NCBI GenBank assembly: GCA_012841255.1
Contig: DUUZ01000254.1
Span: 1-11,232, forward strand
Origin: Clostridiaceae bacterium
Lineage (GTDB): Bacteria > Bacillota > Clostridia > Saccharofermentanales > DTU023
Length of the DNA stretch: 11,232 nt
Direction: 5' to 3'
Positions 1 through 5,935 of the stretch are shown here, in pieces. The stretch's first letter is position 1; each line of letters starts with the position of its first letter. The notes beneath the pieces were generated by a model. The model was not told where the DNA came from. It ran no database searches and saw nothing but the letters and a program-made list of their open reading frames with translations. Both the position numbers and the translations under genes were made by a program.

Positions 1-1
1 C

Positions 2-9
2 GGAGGAGG
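2..9 (+). promoter_or_regulatory. Possible ribosome binding site for the GTG start at 18
   Basis: GGAGGAGG lies 8 nt before GTG 18, an ideal Shine-Dalgarno match and spacing. The same bases also encode Glu-Glu-Ala-Glu in the frame of the gene, which remains open to the window edge. The site therefore supports the GTG start but does not prove it. Confidence 0.45.
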
Positions 10-17
10 CGGAGCTT

Positions 18-1604
18 GTGACCTCCGTTTACTTCCAGCCTGAGATGGCATCGGATCCCAGCTTTTTCGAAGTCCGGAAGACTGTCCAGACCCTGGTGGC
101 GGAAGTTCTGACCCGGGATACCGAAGACATTGACCCTTCATCCTACTTTTCCCAGGATCTGGGAGGGGACAGCCTGCAGAGCATCTCGCTTCTGACCCAT
201 GCCGAGGTCCGTTTCGGCCTGGCCATTGATGAACGGCTCTTTGACCGCGATCTTACCGTCAACGATATTGCGGCCCTGGTTTACCGGCGGCTGAACGGGG
301 AGTTCTCCGACGGAAGCCGGGGAGCCTTGGCCGATGAAGGGGAAGCCCCCTGCGCCGTTCTCCGGATCCGGACCTTTGAGGAAACCCCTGAATTCAAGGC
401 TTTCGCAGAACGCCGGGCATCGCTCATGGATGCCATCGAGATGTTCGGCAATCCCTATTTCGTGGCCCAGGATTCCCACCTTCGGGACGTGTCCTACATC
501 AACGGAAAAAAGATGCTGAATTTCGCCTCCTACAACTATGTGGGCCTCTCGGGCGACCCGGAAGTGAATGAAGCGGCAGTGGCCGCGATTGAGCAGTATG
601 GCACCTCAGCCAGCGGCAGCCGCCTGATCGCCGGTGAGAAGACCGTCCATCAGGATCTGGAAAGGGCCCTGGCCCGCTGGAAGGGAACAGAGGATGCTTT
701 GGTCCTTGTCGGCGGCCACTCCACCAACGTGACCTTCGTTGGCAATTTCTGCACCAGCCGGGACCTGATCCTCTACGATGTCTTGAGCCATAACTCCATC
801 ACCGAGGGGGTCCGCATGGCCCAGGCCGATGCCCGCCCCTTCCCGCACAATGACTACCAGGCCCTGGAGCAGCTTCTGAAGAGCCGCAGGGACCGTTACG
901 AAAAGGTCCTGATCATCATCGAGGGGGCCTACAGCATGGACGGCGATGTGGCACCGGTCCCCGAGTTTGTCCGCCTGAAAAAGGAATACGACTGTTTCCT
1001 CATGGTGGACGAGGCCCATTCCATGCTGGTCCTGGGCGAGACCGGCCGCGGCGTCGATGAGCATTTCGGCATAGACCCCAAGGATATCGATATCCACATG
1101 GGGACCCTGTCCAAGGGCTTCGGCACCTGCGGAGGCTACCTGGCCGGCAGCCACAACCTGATTGAATACCTGCGCTACAATCTCCCGGGCTTTGTCTTCT
1201 CGGTCGGTATCAGCCCGCCCCTGGCGGCCGCCGTCCTCAAGGGAATCGAGATCATGGAGCGGGACAACAGTCGGGTGGAACGGCTTCGTGAGAATATCCG
1301 GATCTTCCTGGAAGAAGCGAACAGTTACGGGATGGACACCTGCCTGGCCGGGGAGAGTGCGGTGACCCCCATCATGATCGGACCGGACGAAGTGGCCTTC
1401 ATGCTGTCCAAACAGCTGGAAAATGAAGGCATCATCGTGCCGCCGGCCGTCTTCCCTGCCGTAGCCCGGGGCCAGGCCCGCCTGCGTTTCTGCCTGACCA
1501 GCGAACACAAGGAAGAGCAGATCAAGTTTGCCCTGAAAAAGCTCCATGAATTGATGCAGCCCTTCCCCGGACTCCTTCAGGGAGGCGACTGTGAGCGCGC
1601 ATGA
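18..1604 (+). CDS. Acyl carrier protein fused to PLP-dependent alpha-oxoamine synthase (5' end uncertain, possibly partial)
   Basis: Two domains are visible. Residues about 15-95 are an acyl carrier protein with the phosphopantetheine site GGDSLQS (Ser52). Residues about 130-515 are a class II aminotransferase fold of the alpha-oxoamine synthase family (BioF, KBL, serine palmitoyltransferase, CqsA). Family landmarks are YGTSASGSRLIAG (194-206), the PLP-stacking His in DVLSHNS (His258), FPHND (275-279), DEAHS (331-335) and GTLSKGFG with Schiff-base Lys366. Known members condense an acyl thioester with an amino acid, with decarboxylation, to give an alpha-amino ketone; the fused ACP suggests the acyl chain is held on the protein itself (inference). 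ACP-oxoamine synthase fusions are known from PigH of the prodigiosin pathway. GTG at 18 follows GGAGGAGG with an 8-nt spacer, but the frame is open to base 3 upstream (EEAEL), so this may be the C-terminal part of a larger enzyme, for example with an adenylation or ketosynthase domain. ATG at 45 is another possible start. The amino acid and acyl substrates cannot be read from the sequence. Confidence 0.88.
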   Translation: MTSVYFQPEMASDPSFFEVRKTVQTLVAEVLTRDTEDIDPSSYFSQDLGGDSLQSISLLTHAEVRFGLAIDERLFDRDLTVNDIAALVYRRLNGEFSDGSRGALADEGEAPCAVLRIRTFEETPEFKAFAERRASLMDAIEMFGNPYFVAQDSHLRDVSYINGKKMLNFASYNYVGLSGDPEVNEAAVAAIEQYGTSASGSRLIAGEKTVHQDLERALARWKGTEDALVLVGGHSTNVTFVGNFCTSRDLILYDVLSHNSITEGVRMAQADARPFPHNDYQALEQLLKSRRDRYEKVLIIIEGAYSMDGDVAPVPEFVRLKKEYDCFLMVDEAHSMLVLGETGRGVDEHFGIDPKDIDIHMGTLSKGFGTCGGYLAGSHNLIEYLRYNLPGFVFSVGISPPLAAAVLKGIEIMERDNSRVERLRENIRIFLEEANSYGMDTCLAGESAVTPIMIGPDEVAFMLSKQLENEGIIVPPAVFPAVARGQARLRFCLTSEHKEEQIKFALKKLHELMQPFPGLLQGGDCERA

Positions 1605-2214
1605 GCTATTCAATAACCTGGCGGATGAATACGATCAGTGGTTTGAAGACAATCCCCTGATCCTGGAATCCGAGATCGAAGCCGTCCGCCAGGTGACACC
1701 GCCCTTCACCCGGGCTCTGGAAGTGGGGGTCGGAACCGGCCGCTTTGCGAGCGCCCTGGGGATCCCCCTGGGAGTTGAGCCCTCGGAGGCCATGGCGGCC
1801 TACGCCCGCAAGCGAGGGATCCAGGTCATTCCCGGCGTGGGGGAGGCGCTGCCTTTTGATGACGCTTCCTTTGATGCTGTTTTCATGATCACGGTCGACT
1901 GCTACCTGCCCCTGCTGGCTCCCGTTTTTGCGGAATGCCGGCGGGTCCTGGAAGACGGCGGCCACCTGATTTTGGGCCATGTGGATATTGATGCCCCTCT
2001 GGGTGAAGTCTACCTGGAAGCCCAGGATGAGGATCCCTTTTATAAGGAGGCCTATTTTCGGGGAACCCGGACCGTATTGGGTGAACTGGAGTATGCCGGC
2101 TTCCAAGTGACCCGGATCCGGCAGACGGTCTACAGTTTTGACAACCTGCTCCATGAAGTACGGGAAGGCCACGGCGACGGCGTCTTCGCAGCTCTATGCG
2201 CCAGAAAAAAATGA
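1591..2214 (+). CDS. Class I SAM-dependent methyltransferase (type 11-like)
   Basis: A 207-residue protein with a Rossmann-like methyltransferase fold. Motif I is EVGVGTG (residues 44-50), the acidic residue after strand 2 is Glu63 in GVEPSEAM, and the post-motif segment VGEALPFDDASFDAVF (83-98) is typical of UbiE/type 11 enzymes. RRVLEDGGHLILG (117-129) is the usual strand 5 region. It transfers a methyl group from S-adenosylmethionine to an unknown acceptor and should be cytosolic. The GTG start overlaps the end of the ACP-oxoamine synthase gene by 14 nt and has GGGAGG (1580-1585) about 5 nt upstream, so translation is probably coupled. That overlap suggests it acts in the same pathway, perhaps methylating the amino ketone product (inference). 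The substrate cannot be predicted, and a role in quinone methylation is not supported by the neighbours. Confidence 0.85.
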   Translation: MSAHELFNNLADEYDQWFEDNPLILESEIEAVRQVTPPFTRALEVGVGTGRFASALGIPLGVEPSEAMAAYARKRGIQVIPGVGEALPFDDASFDAVFMITVDCYLPLLAPVFAECRRVLEDGGHLILGHVDIDAPLGEVYLEAQDEDPFYKEAYFRGTRTVLGELEYAGFQVTRIRQTVYSFDNLLHEVREGHGDGVFAALCARKK

Positions 2215-2552
2215 AGAAAGACACGGTTTACACCATCTACTGGTTTTTCGCCCTGGCGCCTTTCATTACGGCGCTCCCCCTCTTTTTTCTCATGCCTGAG
2301 AATGCCGCCGCCCGCTATTATGCCCTGGCCATGCTGGAACGGGAAGGAACCCGATTCGAGGTTTTCCTGATCCCGGCCGTCTGGCTCCTTGCGGATGTGG
2401 TTCTGCACATGGTCTACAGATTTCTGGAACGCCCCTACGCTCTCTTGCCCTTGCGGCTGGCCATCCCCCGTATTGCCACAGCCGCAATATTCTGCGCTTT
2501 TGCGATTACAGCAGAACTTTTGTTTTATCAGGCGGCCATGATGGTATTCTAA
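2211..2552 (+). CDS. Small three-helix membrane protein, DUF1648/SdpI-like
   Basis: Read from ATG 2211 it has 113 residues with three hydrophobic segments at about 8-28, 49-69 and 87-110. The first segment followed by a short Met-Pro-rich loop (WFFALAPFITALPLFFLMPE) and then a helix beginning RFEVFLIP resembles the N-terminal DUF1648 region of SdpI-type immunity and membrane proteins; the resemblance is judged by eye and is weak. ATG 2211 forms an ATGA overlap with the methyltransferase stop; an in-frame ATG at 2196 would add five residues. Neither has a clear Shine-Dalgarno sequence, so translation is probably coupled to the upstream gene. The position right after the oxoamine synthase and methyltransferase genes suggests a membrane role tied to their product, such as tolerance or export (inference). 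No catalytic motif is visible. Confidence 0.65.
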   Translation: MKKDTVYTIYWFFALAPFITALPLFFLMPENAAARYYALAMLEREGTRFEVFLIPAVWLLADVVLHMVYRFLERPYALLPLRLAIPRIATAAIFCAFAITAELLFYQAAMMVF

Positions 2553-2580
2553 TAGGAGACCAGCGGAAGGGGGACCCGGC

Positions 2581-3591
2581 ATGATGAGAACATCTGATGT
2601 GACGGGGAGGATTAATCAGGGAAGGGCAATTGCCCTCTTGATCACTTTTATTATTGTCGTGAGCTTCCTGCTTTCAGCATGTGCCGCCAAAGCGCCTGAG
2701 AAAGGGACGGATGGCCGGCTGGATATTGTGACCACCATTTTCCCGCCCTTCGATTTTGTCCGGGCCATCGGCGGCCAGGAGGTTGATGTCATGATGCTTC
2801 TGCCCCCCGGTTCCGAAAGCCATACTTATGAACCCTCCCCCAGGGAAGTCGTCCGTATCGCAGAATGTGATCTTTTCATCTACAACGGCGGGATCTCGGA
2901 TGCCTGGGTGGAACGCCTGATTGAAGCTGCGGAAATTTACCGGGGCAAGACGGTCCGCATGATGGATTTTGTCAGCCTGCTGGAAGAATCCCATGAGGGG
3001 ATCCTGGAAGACGACGACGATCACCATGATCATGACCACAGTGATATCCCCCAGCTCCATGCCTATGATGAACATATCTGGACGTCGCCCAAAAATGCCC
3101 TTCTGATTGCAGAGGGGATCACGGACCGGATGGCGGCTTCCGATCCCGGGCGGGAGGCACTTTACAGGACAAACCTTGCGACTTTGAAAGAGGGCTTGCT
3201 CGGGATCGACGGGGAATTCCGCAAGATTGTGGAGGAAGCTCAGGTCCGGGAGATGATCGTAGCCGACCGTTTCCCCCTGATTTACTTCACCAGTGAATAC
3301 GGCCTGGCCTATACGGCGGCCTTTCCCGGCTGTGCGGCGGAAACCGATGCCAAGCCCAAAACCGTGGCCGGCATTATTTCCCGGGTCCAGGAGGAGTCCA
3401 TCCCCTACATTTTCCATATTGAATTTTCTGACGAGAAACTGGCCGACCTGATCGCAGAGGAGACGGGGGCCGGGAAACTCCTCTTTCATACCGCCCACAA
3501 TGTGTCCAAGGACGAACTGGAAGCCGGGGCGACCTACCTGTCCATCATGCATGACAATACCCTGAGACTGAAACGGGGGTTGTCCCGATGA
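2581..3591 (+). CDS. znuA: Zinc/manganese ABC transporter substrate-binding lipoprotein (ZnuA/AdcA-like)
   Basis: A cluster A-I metal-binding protein of 336 residues. The N terminus has a hydrophobic segment (15-32) ending in the lipobox LSAC with Cys34, so the mature protein should be lipid-anchored outside the membrane. Metal-site landmarks are His81 in GSESHTYEPSP and His165 in DEHIWTSPKNA. Between them is an acidic His-rich loop DDDDHHDHDH (144-153), a hallmark of zinc-type members that may collect Zn(II). The third ligand region reads VADRFPLIYFTSEYGL (227-242), with Asp229 where E. coli ZnuA-type proteins carry His; this form followed by AAFPGCAAET (246-255) is, from memory, usual in clostridial members. 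AAGGGGG at 2567-2573 gives a 7-nt spacer to ATG 2581; ATG 2584 is an alternative. The ATPase gene starts inside its stop codon. Zinc is the likeliest metal; manganese is not excluded. Confidence 0.92.
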   Translation: MMRTSDVTGRINQGRAIALLITFIIVVSFLLSACAAKAPEKGTDGRLDIVTTIFPPFDFVRAIGGQEVDVMMLLPPGSESHTYEPSPREVVRIAECDLFIYNGGISDAWVERLIEAAEIYRGKTVRMMDFVSLLEESHEGILEDDDDHHDHDHSDIPQLHAYDEHIWTSPKNALLIAEGITDRMAASDPGREALYRTNLATLKEGLLGIDGEFRKIVEEAQVREMIVADRFPLIYFTSEYGLAYTAAFPGCAAETDAKPKTVAGIISRVQEESIPYIFHIEFSDEKLADLIAEETGAGKLLFHTAHNVSKDELEAGATYLSIMHDNTLRLKRGLSR

Positions 3592-4304
3592 GCCGCCTTC
3601 TGACTTTGGAGAATGTGTCTTTTGCCTACGACAGGCGGAGGGTGGTCCGTGATCTTTCCTTTTCCATTGATGAAGGGGATTACCTGGCCATCATCGGTGA
3701 GAACGGATCGGGGAAGACAACACTTCTGCGGGGGCTTTTGGGCCTCAAGGAACCGGTATCGGGGACCATCACCCGAAGTGAGGCCCTCAAGGCCTACCGG
3801 ATCGGCTATCTGCCGCAGCAGATCCCCGAGCAAAGGGACTTCCCCGCCACGGTCCGGGAGATCGTCCTTTCGGGCCGGCTGAACCGGCATGGCTTTGTTT
3901 CCTTTTATACAAAGGAAGACAGGAGGGAAGCCGACCGGGCCATGGAGCGCCTGGCCCTTGAACCGCTGCAGAAACGCTCCTTCCGGGAACTCTCCGGAGG
4001 GCAGAGGCAGCGGGTTCTTCTGGCCCGGGCCATGGTTGCCTCAAGCGGACTTCTTTTACTGGATGAACCGGTGGCGGGCCTTGATCCCATCGTTTCCCAC
4101 GACTTTTACCGCCTGATCCGGGAATTGAATGAGGACGGGGTGACCATTGTCATGGTTTCCCACGATATCCACTGCGTGACCAAGAATTCCGACCATGTCC
4201 TCCACCTGGGCTACGGTCATTACTACTTCGGGACGACTGAGGCTTACATGGAGAGCGAACTGGTCGCCTCCTACCTGCCGGGCGAAGAGAGGGGACATGC
4301 ATGA
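3588..4304 (+). CDS. znuC: Zinc/manganese ABC transporter ATP-binding protein
   Basis: A 238-residue ABC ATPase with all catalytic motifs: Walker A GENGSGKTT (37-45), Q-loop around YLPQQIP (74-80), signature LSGGQRQR (135-142), Walker B LLLLDEP (155-161, catalytic Glu160) and H-loop His192 in MVSHD. The segment after the Q-loop and the C-terminal LHLGYGHYYFG (205-215) are typical of the metal-uptake (ZnuC/MntB-like) group. It powers import of the metal delivered by the upstream lipoprotein. Its ATG overlaps the lipoprotein stop (ATGA), and its own stop overlaps the permease start in the same way, so the three proteins are probably made in balanced amounts. Confidence 0.94.
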   Translation: MSRLLTLENVSFAYDRRRVVRDLSFSIDEGDYLAIIGENGSGKTTLLRGLLGLKEPVSGTITRSEALKAYRIGYLPQQIPEQRDFPATVREIVLSGRLNRHGFVSFYTKEDRREADRAMERLALEPLQKRSFRELSGGQRQRVLLARAMVASSGLLLLDEPVAGLDPIVSHDFYRLIRELNEDGVTIVMVSHDIHCVTKNSDHVLHLGYGHYYFGTTEAYMESELVASYLPGEERGHA

Positions 4305-5146
4305 GTTTCTTCCTTGATTTTTTCTCCTACGGTTTTCTTCTCCGGGCCCTTCTGGGCGGCGCCCTGGTCGCCCTTTGCGCTTCGCTCCTGGGCACCAGTC
4401 TGGTTCTGACCCGCTATGCCATGATCGGGGACGGCCTGTCCCATGTGGCCTTTGGCGCCCTGGCTCTTGCCATGGCCCTGTCTGCAGCGCCCCTGGCCGT
4501 GGCCATCCCGGTTGTCATGGCAGCCGCCTTTCTGCTCCTGCGCCTGAGCGACAGCAGCAGGATCCGGGGGGATGCCGCCATCGCCATGCTGTCGTCTGCC
4601 AGTATGGCGGTGGGAGTCATTGTGATCTCGCTTTCAAGCGGCATGAATACCGATCTTCACAGCTTCATGTTCGGCAGTATCCTGTCCATGAGCCGGGGGG
4701 ACCTGATCCTGGCTGTCATCTTGTCCCTGGCCGTGACTTTGTTATTCACCCTCTCCTACAACAATCTGTTCGCCGTGACTTTTGATGAGAATTTTGCACG
4801 GGCCTCCGGGGTCCGGGCGGGACTGTGGAATGCCCTTTTGGCCGTTCTGGCCTCGGTGACAGTGGTACTGGGCATGCGGATCATGGGCGCCATTTTGATC
4901 TCCAGCCTGATTATCTTCCCGCCTCTTTCGGCCATGCGGCTTTCGGGCAGCTTCAAGGGCGTGACCCTTATTTCGGCTGCAGCCTCCTTGGTTTGCTTTG
5001 TATCGGGATTATTTTTATCCTATGCCCTGGACCTGCCCTCAGGGCCGGTCATTGTCATGGTCAATGTCTTATGTTTTTCCCTTTTCTCCCTGGTCCGCTT
5101 TATCCGGAGCCGCCGGCCGGCCCCGGATCTGACACCAGATCCCTGA
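4301..5146 (+). CDS. znuB: Zinc/manganese ABC transporter permease (ABC-3 family)
   Basis: A strongly hydrophobic 281-residue protein with about eight membrane segments and the ABC-3 family hallmark YAMIGDGLSHVAFGALALA (39-57). SGMNTDLHSFMFGSIL (108-123) and the ARASGVRAG segment (166-174), which probably contacts the ATPase, are also typical. It forms the membrane channel of the importer together with the two preceding gene products. AGAGGGGA (4288-4295) lies 5 nt before the ATG, which overlaps the ATPase stop. The 3' end runs 47 nt into the convergent minus-strand dehydratase gene, so neither gene has its own terminator between them. Confidence 0.93.
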   Translation: MSFFLDFFSYGFLLRALLGGALVALCASLLGTSLVLTRYAMIGDGLSHVAFGALALAMALSAAPLAVAIPVVMAAAFLLLRLSDSSRIRGDAAIAMLSSASMAVGVIVISLSSGMNTDLHSFMFGSILSMSRGDLILAVILSLAVTLLFTLSYNNLFAVTFDENFARASGVRAGLWNALLAVLASVTVVLGMRIMGAILISSLIIFPPLSAMRLSGSFKGVTLISAAASLVCFVSGLFLSYALDLPSGPVIVMVNVLCFSLFSLVRFIRSRRPAPDLTPDP

Positions 5147-5822
5147 TCACCTGGGAGGCCAGGAGGAAACCTGCCGAGGGCGGCACGAAAGGGCTGCTCC
5201 CGATCATGCCCGGCCCGCCGTCATGGCGGATGGGCGTCTCGCTGGAGCAGACGACCTTCAGTTCATCGACATTGAGTTTCCGAAGTCTTTGACGGAGAAT
5301 ACGGGCCAGGGGATCCCCCTGTGTTTGGTAAAGATCCGTGATAAAGAGACAGGAGGGGTCCAGCCTGTTGCCGGTTCCCATGGAGGAGATCACCGGGATG
5401 CCGCGCTTTTTTGCGGCCACGATCAGGTCTGCCTTGGCGCTGATGTCATCGATGGCATCCAGCAGATAGTCCAAAGGAGCTGCCCGGTCAAGAAAATCGC
5501 CCGTGGATCCTGCTTCCAGCCTTTCGATATAGCAGTCGACCCGGATCCCCGAATGAAGCTGTAAAAGCCGGTTTCTGGCCACATCGCACTTGGCTTCTCC
5601 CAGCGTGCTTTCCAGGGCATAGAGCTGGCGGTTGAGGTTGGAGGGTGTAATGCGGTCAAAGTCCACCAGGACCAGACGACCGACCCCTGCCCGGGCCAGG
5701 GCTTCAGCCGCCCAGGAACCGACACCTCCAAGTCCTGCGACCAGGACCGAGGATTTTTCCAGTTTTTTCAGGGCACCCGCAGGCAGGATCAGCCTGCTTC
5801 TGTCATGACGGTTTTCTCCCAT
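5100..5822 (-). CDS. tcdA: tRNA threonylcarbamoyladenosine dehydratase (TcdA/YgdL, ThiF superfamily)
   Basis: A 240-residue E1-like protein. The nucleotide-binding motif is GLGGVGSWAAEAL (30-42), followed by LVDFDRITPSNLNRQ (52-66), the classic ThiF/MoeB ATP-binding segment. DAIDDISAK (122-130) and ISSMGTGNRLDP (145-156) with DLYQTQGDPLARILR (163-177) match the TcdA/YgdL branch. The zinc-binding CxxC pairs of MoeB and ThiF are absent, as expected for TcdA. Known TcdA uses ATP to dehydrate t6A37 of ANN-decoding tRNAs to the cyclic ct6A form. The start at 5822 is chosen because AAAAGGGAG lies 5 nt before it; ATG 5852 would add ten residues but has no such site. E. coli TcdA needs a sulfur partner (CsdA/CsdE), which is not in this window. 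The first half (20-130) would also fit a generic ThiF protein, but the middle segment favours TcdA. Confidence 0.9.
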   Translation of the reverse strand: MGENRHDRSRLILPAGALKKLEKSSVLVAGLGGVGSWAAEALARAGVGRLVLVDFDRITPSNLNRQLYALESTLGEAKCDVARNRLLQLHSGIRVDCYIERLEAGSTGDFLDRAAPLDYLLDAIDDISAKADLIVAAKKRGIPVISSMGTGNRLDPSCLFITDLYQTQGDPLARILRQRLRKLNVDELKVVCSSETPIRHDGGPGMIGSSPFVPPSAGFLLASQVIRDLVSDPGPAGGSG

Positions 5823-5835
5823 AAACACTCCCTTT
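5823..5835 (-). promoter_or_regulatory. Ribosome binding site deciding the tcdA start
   Basis: Read on the minus strand, AAAAGGGAG followed by TGTTT stands directly before ATG 5822. It falls inside the ten-codon extension from ATG 5852, which argues that the longer reading is not used. Confidence 0.65.
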
Positions 5836-5853
5836 TGGTGAACTGTTTCCAAT

Positions 5854-5884
5854 ATGACAATAGTTTACACGAGCGTGCTATCAT
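5854..5884 (+). promoter_or_regulatory. Candidate extended -10 promoter for the FAD-dependent dehydrogenase gene
   Basis: TATCAT (5879-5884) preceded by TG at 5876-5877 forms an extended -10 element. ATGACA (5854-5859) is a plausible -35 with a long 19-nt spacer (18 if TGACAA is used). Transcription would start near 5891, about 45 nt before the ATG. Assigned by eye only. No equally good promoter was seen on the minus strand for the divergent tcdA gene. Confidence 0.4.
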
Positions 5885-5894
5885 AGTTCTTGTT

Positions 5895-5914
5895 CTGCCG
5901 GTTTTACTGCCGGT
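5895..5914 (+). repeat. Direct repeat in the 5' leader of the dehydrogenase gene
   Basis: CTGCCGGT occurs twice, at 5895-5902 and 5907-5914, 12 bp apart start to start. The pair lies just after the predicted transcription start, where a bound regulator could block RNA polymerase. It could equally be chance in a leader of this composition. Confidence 0.35.
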
Positions 5915-5935
5915 GATTACGGATGAGGAAGAGCC

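Noticed and set aside
606..1613. Long minus-strand open frame of 335 codons
   Set aside because: It lies antisense to the oxoamine synthase, has no recognisable motif, and arises from strong G/C third-position bias of the real gene.
2500..2529. Possible promoter before the zinc lipoprotein gene: TTGCGA, 17 nt, TTTTAT
   Set aside because: The -10 match is poor and it lies inside the preceding coding region. It is kept only as a note for transcript mapping.
3022..3050. Low-complexity GAT/CAC-rich DNA as a repeat element
   Set aside because: It is explained by the Asp/His-rich metal loop of the zinc-binding lipoprotein.
2674..3552. Minus-strand open frame of 292 codons
   Set aside because: Shadow of the zinc-binding lipoprotein gene; no motif or ribosome site.
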